A stretch of 6,735 bases of DNA from Armatimonadota bacterium (GCA_014379275.1 JACMMA010000733.1:1-6735), one strand, 5' to 3'; positions 1 through 5,716 are shown, counted from the first letter of the stretch. The notes: a model not told the origin generated them from the sequence alone. Translations and numbers: made by a program.

Positions 1-728
1 GCCAGATCGCCGCGCCGCAGGTGCGCCAGTTCGTGCGCCAGAATCAGCGACTCGTCCCCGGCGGATTCGCCGGGAAGGAGGATCGTGCCGAACGCGAGCA
101 GGGGACTGCCGACTTCCGCCGAACGAGCCAGACGGGGGATGTTTTTTCGCCCGAAGCGCCGCGACAGTTCGGCGAGCGCGGGATGTTCGATGCTCACGGC
201 GCGGCGGACAAGTTGCCGGGTGTGGAACGCGGCGACCGCGAAGCGCGTCACGCCGGCCGCGACGCCCAGCGCGTAAACGAGCACCAGACAGGATTGCCAC
301 GACGGCTTTGCGAGTGGGAGGGGCGCGGCGGCGGCGACAGCCGGTGTCGTTGTGGTCGGTGCGGCGACGGCAAGAGGAGGAACCGGGGCAGATTCTACGA
401 CCGGAATGGCGGGGCTGTTTCCGGCAGGTCGTTCGGCGACGGAGCGAGGCGTCCGTTCCTTTTCATCAACACGGGACACGGTTGCCGTTTCGCGCATGGT
501 TCTTATCGGCGGCGTCGCCTGTACTAGAGCGGCGCGGGGCAAAACCGGGACCGCGACACTGGCGGCGACAAAAAGTCCCGCGAGGCATTTCCCATATGCC
601 GCCCGCCAGAGCCAGCAGCGCAGATCCGGGGAAAGCCGGTGCAAAACACGACACAGCAGATACACGACAAGTAGCGCGATTCCGCCCTGAATACTGGCTC
701 GACCTAACACCGTGATCGTTTCGTTCAT
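1..728 (-). CDS. blaR1: BlaR1-like M56 family membrane metallopeptidase, N-terminal part (runs off the left edge)
   Basis: The minus frame is open from ATG at 728 to the window edge, giving 242 residues. Hydrophobic segments lie at about residues 11-28, 38-63 and 144-168. The zinc protease motif HELAH is at residues 232-236, followed by LRRGDL, as is typical of peptidase family M56 (BlaR1/MecR1). In this family the protease is switched on by a signal sensed at the membrane and inactivates the partner repressor BlaI. Residues 64-143, between the second and third membrane segments, form a long Pro/Ala/Thr-rich stretch. The start codon overlaps the blaI stop (ATGA), so the two are translationally coupled and share the upstream promoter. 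The sensor domain that would name the ligand lies outside the window, so a role in beta-lactam resistance cannot be assumed; many such pairs in environmental bacteria have no known signal. Confidence 0.9.
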   Translation of the reverse strand, partial: MNETITVLGRASIQGGIALLVVYLLCRVLHRLSPDLRCWLWRAAYGKCLAGLFVAASVAVPVLPRAALVQATPPIRTMRETATVSRVDEKERTPRSVAERPAGNSPAIPVVESAPVPPLAVAAPTTTTPAVAAAAPLPLAKPSWQSCLVLVYALGVAAGVTRFAVAAFHTRQLVRRAVSIEHPALAELSRRFGRKNIPRLARSAEVGSPLLAFGTILLPGESAGDESLILAHELAHLRRGDL

Positions 729-1108
729 CGCTGTTTCTCCTCCAGTTGTTGTATGATCTGCTTGAGCCGCGCCAGTTCGGCGTCGCTGATGTCTTCCTTT
801 TCGGCGAGATAGGCGGCGAACGGTTCGAGCGAGCCGCCGAGCATCGATTCGATGAAGTTTTCCACCTGCGCCCGAAGCACGGCGGCTTGCGCTCGTGTCG
901 GCGAGTACACAAAGATGCCGTCGGTCAGCTCGCGGGTCAGAAACCCCTTCTCGCGCAAGCGATCCATGACATTGAGAATCGTCGTTTTCGCCAGCCCGCG
1001 CGTCGCGGCAAACTGCTCCGCGACGGCGCGAACACTGATCGGGTAATGGTCAGCGATGTACTGCAATACTTCGGATTCGGCGACCCCGAGACCGGTTTTT
1101 CGTCCCAT
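725..1108 (-). CDS. blaI: BlaI/MecI/CopY family transcriptional repressor
   Basis: This 127-residue protein has the length and layout of BlaI repressors. An N-terminal winged helix-turn-helix spans about residues 8-70, with recognition-helix region TTILNVMDRLREKGF (42-56) and wing TRELTDGIFVYSP. A helical C-terminal dimerisation part (about 72-127) follows. BlaI proteins bind TACA/TGTA-type palindromes as dimers and leave DNA when BlaR1 signalling cleaves them. The frame is open further upstream to 1177, but ATG at 1108 is chosen because a strong ribosome site (AGGAGGTG on the minus strand, 1111-1118) sits just before it, and because the longer start would read through the operators and promoter. 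Two palindromic operators upstream imply autoregulation. The stop overlaps the blaR1 start. Confidence 0.93.
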   Translation of the reverse strand: MGRKTGLGVAESEVLQYIADHYPISVRAVAEQFAATRGLAKTTILNVMDRLREKGFLTRELTDGIFVYSPTRAQAAVLRAQVENFIESMLGGSLEPFAAYLAEKEDISDAELARLKQIIQQLEEKQR

Positions 1109-1119
1109 AACACCTCCTG

Positions 1120-1135
1120 TACGACATTTGTCGTA
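1120..1135. promoter_or_regulatory. BlaI operator 1 (16-bp palindrome)
   Basis: TACGACATTTGTCGTA is a palindrome apart from its central bases, of the TACnACA-TGTnGTA form bound by BlaI/MecI repressors. It lies in the blaI leader and also covers the candidate -35 box of the divergent plus-strand promoter. The match to the family operator comes from established knowledge; binding by this particular BlaI is inferred. Confidence 0.85.
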
Positions 1136-1156
1136 CGTCATGACATGCGTTATACG
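1128..1156 (+). promoter_or_regulatory. Candidate divergent promoter for the zinc-ribbon gene
   Basis: On the plus strand TTGTCG (1128-1133) is followed by a 17-bp spacer and TATACG (1151-1156). Transcription would begin near 1163, about 23 nt before the GTG at 1186. The -10 box overlaps that of the blaI promoter on the other strand, and both boxes touch a BlaI operator. It is weaker than the blaI promoter, and the operator palindrome itself supplies part of the match, so it may be fortuitous. Confidence 0.45.
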
Positions 1157-1177
1157 ACAAATGTCGTACGGTGTCAA
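1149..1177 (-). promoter_or_regulatory. Sigma-70-type promoter of blaI-blaR1
   Basis: Read on the minus strand there is TTGACA (1177-1172), a 17-bp spacer, and TATAAC (1154-1149). This is nearly a consensus housekeeping promoter. The expected start of transcription is near 1142, giving a leader of roughly 34 nt before the blaI ATG. The spacer contains operator 2 entirely and operator 1 lies just downstream of the transcription start, so bound repressor should block polymerase. Confidence 0.8.
1153..1168. promoter_or_regulatory. BlaI operator 2 (16-bp palindrome)
   Basis: TACGACAAATGTCGTA is the exact reverse complement of operator 1. Its centre is 33 bp from that of operator 1, about three helical turns, so both dimers would sit on the same DNA face. 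It fills the spacer between the -35 and -10 boxes of the blaI promoter. Confidence 0.85.
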
Positions 1178-1185
1178 GGGGACAT

Positions 1186-1617
1186 GTGACCACCAAAAAC
1201 GAAGTCAACAAAGAACGCCGCGCCCGATACATCGCCGCCGGAAACTGCGGCATCTGCGGTAAACCACGCGAATCCCCGACCCGTGGCGGCGCGACCAACA
1301 CCCGGTGCAAAAGTTGCTCGGACAAAACGCGGGCAAGTGAACGGAAAAATGACCGGAAGCGGATCGCGGACGGCAAGTGCCCCGAGTGCGGCAAGCCCCA
1401 CGCCCGCCCGAAGCCGAGTCGCACAAAAGGAGCGCTCTGCGCGGACTGTGCGCGAAGACAACGCGTGTATGCCGCCGCGAACGAAAAGTTTGACGGTTCC
1501 CGCGCCATGACCGCCCGCGTCGCCATCCGCCAGGCAGTGAACCCGCCCTTCGTTGCAAAAACAGGCGGGGTACGGGTACCCGGCGGCAGACGCCGCGACC
1601 CATGGGATTACGATTAA
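1186..1617 (+). CDS. Small basic protein with two tandem CxxC...CxxC zinc-ribbon-like modules
   Basis: The gene encodes 143 residues, strongly basic, with no named family recognised. Cysteines occur as C21-x2-C24 with C41-x2-C44, and C65-x2-C68 with C85-x2-C88. Both modules share CG.CGKP / CPECGKP and then C-x2-C, and every cysteine is exactly 44 residues from its counterpart, so this is an internal duplication. Each set of four could bind one zinc ion, suggesting nucleic-acid or protein binding; this is inference. The tail (about 95-143) is Arg/Gly-rich and ends in DPWDYD. GTG at 1186 is preferred over the in-frame GTG at 1171 because AAGGGGA (1176-1182) precedes it and the expected transcription start is near 1163. 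Third codon positions are GC-rich, supporting real coding. It is divergent from blaI and probably shares its operators. Confidence 0.75.
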   Translation: MTTKNEVNKERRARYIAAGNCGICGKPRESPTRGGATNTRCKSCSDKTRASERKNDRKRIADGKCPECGKPHARPKPSRTKGALCADCARRQRVYAAANEKFDGSRAMTARVAIRQAVNPPFVAKTGGVRVPGGRRRDPWDYD

Positions 1618-1671
1618 ACCGCCGGACGTAGTTTTCGGGTGCTATTGGGTGTCGCTTGGGAACGCTTACTC

Positions 1672-2309
1672 ATGATCATCACCGACACAATCATCATCAC
1701 GCCGGAGATCCTGAACAACATTGCGGCGTCGACGAATTTAAGGGTGCCTGGCGTGCTCTCGGAATGCTCGCTCCCGAACGGCTGTCGGCACTGCGGCGTA
1801 TCGCGACGATTGAAAGCACCGGCTCCTCAACACGCATCGAAGGCAGCCGCCTATCAGACCGAGAGATCGAGGAACTGCTCTCCCGTCTGGAGATCAAATC
1901 CTTCGCCACCCGAGACGAGCAAGAGGTCGCGGGCTACGCCGAAGCGATGGAACTTGTTTTCCGCGCGTGGGAAGACATGACCCTGACCGAAAATCACATC
2001 AAGCAGCTCCACCGCGACTTGCCGGTATATAGCGAAAAGGACGCCTGGCATCGCGGCAACTACAAGACGACTTCCAACAGCGTCGCCGCGTTCGACGAAA
2101 CCGGCAAGCAGATCGGCATCGTCTTTCAGACCGCGTCGCCGTTTGAGACGCCCCGCCTGATGAACGAACTGCTGATCTGGTTTAATCAGGCGCGGGAGGA
2201 ACGCCGGACTCATCCGCTACTACTCATCGGAATTTTCGTGGTCGTGTTTCTGGAGATTCACCCGTTCCAGGACGGCAACGGGCGACTGAGCCGGATTCTC
2301 ACCAGTTAG
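1672..2309 (+). pseudogene. Fic family protein (AMPylase-type), frameshifted near the start and truncated at the 3' end
   Basis: Fic proteins transfer AMP, or a related group, to hydroxyl side chains of target proteins. The main frame from about 1728 carries DEFKGAWRALG...LAPERLSALRR, the inhibitory-helix motif STRIEG that fits [S/T]xxxE[G/N] (N-terminal, class II-like), and the catalytic motif HPFQDGNGRLSR at its very end. The expected N-terminus (ATG at 1672, reading MIITDTIIITPEILNNIA) lies in another frame; restoring one base near 1728 would join it as IAAIDEFKG. The alternative TTG start at 1656 gives a His-rich leader that is simply this segment read out of frame. The frame stops at 2307-2309, four residues after the motif, where an IS256-like end begins, so the C-terminal helices are missing. 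It is probably inactive. The catalytic His and flap region look intact. Confidence 0.85.
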
Positions 2310-2326
2310 CGTCTGTATAATTGTGG

Positions 2327-2356
2327 GTTAGTTTTTCCTGTTTTGGGAAGGCTAAC
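2327..2356 (+). other. Imperfect stem-loop at the IS left end
   Basis: GTTAG (2327-2331) pairs with CTAAC (2352-2356), and TTCC (2335-2338) with GGAA (2346-2349), around a T-rich loop just upstream of the transposase ATG. Insertion-sequence ends often carry such hairpins, which limit read-through into the transposase. The stem has an internal loop, so stability is modest. Confidence 0.35.
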
Positions 2357-2360
2357 GAAA

Positions 2361-2720
2361 ATGACGAAAGAAGAAATTAGTGACATGACGCGGTTCGCGC
2401 TAAGCGACCGCATCTGCTCTGCCGTGAAGGCAGTTTTAGAGCAGGTCATCGAAGAGGAAATGACCGAGCACATCGGTGCGCGTCATCGGGAGAAGACGGA
2501 CAGGCGAACGGTATAAGAAATGGAAGATTTATGCGGTGGCGAGCGCAACGGTTCTTACAATCGTGGTCTCATCACGCCTGTCGGCAAGATCGAGCAACTA
2601 CGTGTGCCACGGGATCGTGACGGCACGTCCACGACCGAGGTTTTTGAGGAATAACATCGGAGCACAGGCGAGGTCGAGGATGCCGTCCTGGAGATGTGGC
2701 TCCAGGGTATCAGCCAAAGT
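2361..2720 (+). pseudogene. IS256-family transposase fragment with two in-frame stops
   Basis: From ATG at 2361 one frame reads MTKEEISDMTRF, then VLEQVIEEEMTEHIGARHRE, the typical N-terminus of IS256-type DDE transposases. A stop lies at 2514-2516. The same frame resumes with GERNGSYNRGLITPVGKIE and LRVPRDRDGTSTTEVFE, has a second stop at 2652-2654 where the family normally continues (a tyrosine codon would fit), and then VEDAVLEMWLQGIS. The DDE catalytic domain is entirely absent, so no transposase activity is possible. The short segment between 2490 and 2540 aligns poorly with the family by eye and may hold a small insertion. Confidence 0.8.
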
Positions 2721-2723
2721 GCG

Positions 2724-2744
2724 AAAGTTGCCCGGAGCAACTTT
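2724..2744. repeat. Hairpin at the IS/PEP-CTERM remnant junction
   Basis: AAAGTTGC (2724-2731) and GCAACTTT (2737-2744) form a perfect 8-bp stem with loop CCGGA. Flanking GCG on the left and GCGC on the right extend it with one bulged base. No T-tract follows, so it is not a clear intrinsic terminator. It falls where transposase similarity ends and may mark the recombination junction. Confidence 0.4.
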
Positions 2745-2773
2745 GCGCGTGAAAATCGCGGAAGTCACTCAGC

Positions 2774-3140
2774 GCGAACGCGGGCGATTCTGTTAGTTTC
2801 AGCTACAATTTCCTTGGTTTCGACTTCTTCCCGTTCAACGATTATGGCTTCGTATCCATCTCGCCGGTCGCCGGACCGAAGGTGCTAAGTAGTATCCCTT
2901 CGGTAGCTCTGGCTGGCAGAAATATACGTATCAGTTCGCCACCGCCGGTACTTATACGCCGGGAATCGGGGCGTTCAACATCCTAGATAATAGCCAGGCT
3001 TTCAGCTCGAAGATCGCGGTGGATAACGTGAGTGTAGCCGCCACCCCCGAGCCGGGCGAATATGCGTTCGCGGCGTTCGCTGGTGCCAGTATCCTCGGTC
3101 TCGTCATGCGGGCGCGGCGGCAAAAATGGCGTGACGCAGT
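2774..3140 (+). pseudogene. 3' remnant of a PEP-CTERM anchored surface protein gene
   Basis: PEP-CTERM proteins are exported and anchored or released by an exosortase. The fragment begins abruptly as NAGDSVSFSYNFLGFDFF (frame of 2786) and runs to about 2896. It continues one frame over from 2899 with FGSSGWQKYTYQF and later VDNVSV. The C-terminus has TPEPGEY, a hydrophobic span (about 3061-3110) and RARRQK, the classical PEP motif, membrane helix and basic cluster. A single base missing from CCC at 2896-2898 explains the frame change. The signal peptide and most of the ectodomain are absent. No stop follows the basic cluster; the frame runs on to 3252 over the opposite-strand phosphatase gene, so the native end has also been lost or shifted. 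Confidence 0.78.
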
Positions 3141-3144
3141 CCGC

Positions 3145-3855
3145 TTAGCGGGCGAATGCTCCGGCGATTCGCTCCCAGAGCGAGGGCGGAGTGTGTTTCG
3201 CCGGTGCCTGCTCCTCCACGGATGCGAGCAGGACGGCGAAGTCATCGTGTAGCACGCCGGAAGAACTGCGTGCCAGGCCGCGCAGGGCAGGGGCGACGAC
3301 TTGCAGGTCGGACGCCCCCCGACTCACCACCCGCGCGATCTGACCGGCATCGGTGTATTTGAACAGGCCGTCCGTGGCGGCGAGCAGAGTGCCAGTGGGC
3401 GGGGTCGAGAGCGCGAACGTGACGGGAACCGACATGCCCCGCCCCAGGTACGGCTTGCGCCCGCCCTCGGTCAGAACGCGGACGCTTCCCGTCTCGCTGA
3501 CCCACCAGGCCTCGGAGTCGCCCACGCTCGCCCCGGTGATGCGCGACGGAGTCATGCAAAGGGCGACGAGGGTCGTTTCCCCGCATGTCTCGTTGTTGCT
3601 GACCGCTTCGTCCACCCGACGAAACATTTGCTCCCAGAAACGCGGGTCGGATAACTCACGGGTAGTCGCCGTTGTCACTGAGCCGTGCGTCAGTTCCACG
3701 GCACGGGTCGCCGCATCGCCCCCGTTTTCCCTACCCCCGACGCCGTCGGCGATTATCAGGGCAAGGGCGTCCTCCGGCAGTGGAACAAACTCGGCACGAT
3801 CTTCGGACGCCTCGCGATAACTGTCTAAAAGCCTCGCTGTGTTGTACATGCCCAT
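3145..3855 (-). CDS. PP2C-family serine/threonine protein phosphatase
   Basis: The gene encodes 236 residues, the size of a single-domain bacterial PP2C/PPM phosphatase, probably cytoplasmic, that removes phosphate from Ser/Thr residues using two Mn or Mg ions. Visible motifs, in order, are SEDRAEF (17-23), metal-binding ADGVGG (36-41), CGETTL (91-96), GDSEAWW (112-118), ATDGLFKY (160-167) and DDFAVLL (204-210). The key aspartates D37, D113, D162 and D205 are all present. There is no membrane segment. ATG at 3855 is used; ATG at 3849 is also possible, and neither has a directly adjacent ribosome site, but a purine-rich site lies across a hairpin. It follows the SIMPL-domain gene by 64 bp on the same strand and may be co-transcribed. 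No kinase partner is in the window. It ends tail to tail with the PEP-CTERM remnant. Confidence 0.9.
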   Translation of the reverse strand: MGMYNTARLLDSYREASEDRAEFVPLPEDALALIIADGVGGRENGGDAATRAVELTHGSVTTATTRELSDPRFWEQMFRRVDEAVSNNETCGETTLVALCMTPSRITGASVGDSEAWWVSETGSVRVLTEGGRKPYLGRGMSVPVTFALSTPPTGTLLAATDGLFKYTDAGQIARVVSRGASDLQVVAPALRGLARSSSGVLHDDFAVLLASVEEQAPAKHTPPSLWERIAGAFAR

Positions 3856-3918
3856 TTGGGAAACAGGTTTCGAAAGCGTGGCCCCCCCTGAAACCTGTGT
3901 CCCATCTCTCTCCCTTCC
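3856..3918 (-). promoter_or_regulatory. Ribosome-binding site and hairpin upstream of the phosphatase
   Basis: Read on the minus strand, GGAAGGGAG (3918-3910) is followed by six bases. A stem GGGACACAGGTTTC (3903-3890) comes next, pairing in 13 of 14 positions with GAAACCTGTTTCCC (3871-3858) around an 18-nt G-rich loop. Then AA and the ATG at 3855. Folded, the stem would bring the Shine-Dalgarno-like run to about 8 nt from the start codon. No T-tract follows, so it is not a typical terminator. Translational bridging is an inference. Confidence 0.5.
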
Positions 3919-3919
3919 G

Positions 3920-4717
3920 TTACCGTACTGCGAACGTCACACTGACGACGCTGGTGATATCTTTGTCGACCGACGAGGTGTCGTTCATACCGGAGTCGGA
4001 AACATCGTTCGAGTCGGCGGGGGTGATTTGCAGGACGCCCATCCGCGCCGAACGCACGCCGCCGATACGGCTACCGACACTCGCGGCGACCTTTTCCGCG
4101 CGGGCTTTGGCATCCTTCGCGGCCTCGGCGAGCATGGATTGCTTTACGTCGGCGAGTTTTGTGTACACGTACTGCGGCGGGTACGATTCCAGCAGAATAC
4201 CTTGATTGATCAGTTCCGTGGCTTCGCGGGAAAGTTTCTCGACGCGCGCCACATCGTTCGAACGCACCTCGATAGACTGTTTGAGCGAAAACCCGGAAAG
4301 CCGCCCGGTGTCTTCGCCGTTGGGGCCGCGGGCGGTAATGGTCTGCGACTCGATCGCGGACAGCTTGATTTCGCCCGGCTTAACGCCCTTCGAGAGCAGG
4401 TAGGAACGCACCCTGGGCATATTGACTCGGAGTGCGACATAGGCGTCTTGCAAGCGGGGTGCCTGGAACGATATCCCGGCTTTCCAGATCACCTTGTCGG
4501 ACGTGATCCGCTTTTTCGCCGAGCCGGTCACGACGATGGTCTGGTCGGCCTGCTTGACCTGGGTCATGCCCCATACCCCGATCATCGTCGACAACACCAA
4601 CCCCGCCGCAAGAATGCCCGCCGCCATCGGGTACGCACCGACGGCACCGCCGTCGCGATGCCCGCCCGTGCCGCTGCCGCCACTGTTCGTGCTCGCCCCT
4701 AAAATCTTTGTTGACAT
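3920..4717 (-). CDS. SIMPL domain (DUF541) protein, membrane-anchored
   Basis: This 265-residue protein has a Gly/Ser-rich cytoplasmic N-terminus (1-29), one hydrophobic membrane span (about 31-50), and a SIMPL domain from about residue 58. The domain begins IVVTGSAKKRITSDKVIWK and includes SLKQSIEVRSNDVARVEKL and the conserved-looking LAEAAKDAKARAEKVAASVG, and ends in VVSVTFAVR. SIMPL proteins (E. coli YggE is a relative) are usually periplasmic or cell-surface; their biochemical role is poorly defined, with links to oxidative stress and signalling scaffolds. The start at 4717 has AAGGAACGAG upstream at sensible spacing. The protein is complete, with no frame problem. The PP2C gene follows, suggesting a shared transcript. 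Confidence 0.9.
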   Translation of the reverse strand: MSTKILGASTNSGGSGTGGHRDGGAVGAYPMAAGILAAGLVLSTMIGVWGMTQVKQADQTIVVTGSAKKRITSDKVIWKAGISFQAPRLQDAYVALRVNMPRVRSYLLSKGVKPGEIKLSAIESQTITARGPNGEDTGRLSGFSLKQSIEVRSNDVARVEKLSREATELINQGILLESYPPQYVYTKLADVKQSMLAEAAKDAKARAEKVAASVGSRIGGVRSARMGVLQITPADSNDVSDSGMNDTSSVDKDITSVVSVTFAVR

Positions 4718-5044
4718 TCGGTCTCGTTCCTTCTACTTCCCGCCGCCGGTTTCGCGCCCCTTGTACTGACGGCGCGGGAGTATTTTTGTTGCGCCCGACT
4801 CCCATGATTCATATTGGTCATTTTCGCACTGATATATAGGTGTCCGTAATTGCGTCCGCTTCGGCTGCACGTCCGGCGGCTTCGACGGCGCAGGCGTGGT
4901 GTGTTCCGAGACGCGGTGAAAAGGCACGTCGATAAGCCCGATCTGTCAGACGGTTTGTGCCCGACAGGCGAGGGAAACGAAGAAGAATTTTGCCTCGTTT
5001 CGGTAGAACTTAGGCGAAACGTTTGCCGGAAGGAACGAATCGCC
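4718..5044. other. Divergent intergenic region between the SIMPL and SARP-like genes
   Basis: This stretch must hold the promoters of both flanking genes. An AT-richer patch at about 4781-4850 (including TATATA near 4834) is the likeliest promoter area, but no -35/-10 pair with good spacing stands out on either strand. A short inverted repeat GGGAGT (4776-4781) / ACTCCC (4798-4803) is present. Apart from the doubtful small minus-strand frame at 4733-4927, no gene is seen. Confidence 0.5.
4733..4927 (-). CDS. Possible 64-residue ORF upstream of the SIMPL gene
   Basis: A GTG-started frame on the minus strand ends with TAG 15 bp before the SIMPL start, so its tail overlaps the SIMPL ribosome site. 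Its first half has GC-rich third positions like real genes nearby. The product is basic and Pro-rich, ends RQYKGRETGGGK, and has no recognisable domain, signal or membrane span. No convincing ribosome site precedes it. It could be a small leader protein, a remnant, or chance. Confidence 0.2.
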   Translation of the reverse strand: MPFHRVSEHTTPAPSKPPDVQPKRTQLRTPIYQCENDQYESWESGATKILPRRQYKGRETGGGK

Positions 5045-5712
5045 ATGGATGCGGCACCTCCTTGCTGCATATATCTGCTGGGCGGGTTGCGGGTCGAGGT
5101 GGGTAATGATGTGGTTACCCGGTTCCGGACGCAAAAAACAGGGGCGCTGCTGGCCTACCTGGCGCTCCACGTGCAGCGGGCACATTCGCGCGAAGAACTC
5201 GCCGATCTGCTCTGGCCCGACATTGACCCCGAAGCCGCCCGCGCCAATCTACGCTCCGCCCTATCCTCGCTACGGCGACAGATCGAGCCGCCCGCGTCGG
5301 TCGCGTCGGGGTCGGTCTTGGTCACGCGGGGGCGCTTCGAGGTGTACCTGAACGCGGCGTCTGTGGGTGTGGATGCGGTCCGATTTGATCGGGCAATTCA
5401 GTCCGCGAACCGAGCGACAACCCCAAACGCTACACCGCCTACGCGCTGGAAGTCGGTGCTCTGCTCGCCGCGCGCGGGCGTCGAGAACAAGAAGCGGCGC
5501 AGCTTTTCGGGGCGTCGGAGGCGCTAGGCGACACTATCGGTATTCCGCTGACCCCGCAGGAGCAGGATGAATACGCGGACGCGCTACGAGAGATCCGCGC
5601 GGGTCTCGGAGTCGCCACCCTGGACGCCGCACGGGACGCCGGGCGCACCCTGACGTGGCGAGAACTCACCGCGCTTCTGCGTACGCAGATGCCGCAAGTG
5701 GTTCGCGCCTAA
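5045..5712 (+). pseudogene. SARP/AfsR-like transcriptional regulator reduced to its two ends
   Basis: ATG at 5045, with GGAAGGA upstream (about 5027-5033), starts a SARP-type winged-helix DNA-binding domain: CCIYLLGGLRVEVGND, RFRTQKTGALLAYLALH, HSREELADLLWPD and EAARANLRSALSSLRRQI, to about residue 118 (near 5400). The sequence then continues in another frame (open from 5389) with DNPKRYTAYALEVGALLAARG, EAAQLFGASEALGDTIG and a tail ending MPQVVRA with TAA at 5710-5712. That tail matches the extreme C-terminus of large SARP/LuxR-type ATPase regulators, after their TPR repeats. The bacterial transcriptional activation domain, the nucleotide-binding domain and the TPR repeats expected between them are missing. 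This suggests a large internal deletion with loss of frame. The DNA-binding domain could still be made as a truncated protein with about 50 unrelated C-terminal residues, ending at 5527. Confidence 0.75.
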
Positions 5713-5716
5713 CCAC

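Larger units (their letters stand above)
2310..2750 (+). mobile_element. IS256-family insertion sequence remnant (left end plus 5' part of the transposase)
   Basis: Directly after the truncated fic frame, GTCTGTATAATTGTGGG resembles the left end of IS256-family elements, followed by a short leader and a transposase start at 2361. No right terminal repeat (the reverse complement of this end) is present downstream, so target duplications cannot be identified. The right boundary is uncertain: transposase similarity fades after about 2720, and PEP-CTERM-like coding is recognisable from about 2774. The exact left base, somewhere in 2303-2312, is also uncertain. Confidence 0.7.

Noticed and set aside
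21..715. Several plus-strand open frames opposite blaR1
   Set aside because: They are antisense shadows; the minus frame encodes a coherent M56 protein with HELAH and membrane spans.
1120..1168. Two repeats as the start of a CRISPR array
   Set aside because: Only two inverted 16-bp palindromes with one 17-bp gap; operator placement at a promoter explains them.
1109..1177. N-terminal extension of BlaI starting at 1177
   Set aside because: It would translate through the promoter and both operators; the strong ribosome site sits just before the ATG at 1108.
2476..2796. 106-residue plus-strand frame over the IS remnant
   Set aside because: It is out of frame with the recognisable transposase segments and resembles no family by eye; its apparent coding is a frame shadow.
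3019..3252. 77-residue frame as a complete small gene
   Set aside because: It is the out-of-frame continuation of the PEP-CTERM remnant; residues after RARRQK are antisense to the phosphatase gene.
3839..4702. 287-residue plus-strand open frame
   Set aside because: It is antisense to the SIMPL-domain gene, whose minus frame has a clear domain, a membrane span and a ribosome site.
4850..5044. Arg-rich N-terminal extension of the SARP-like gene
   Set aside because: It uses a non-ATG start and has no family resemblance; the ATG at 5045 has a good ribosome site and begins right at the domain.
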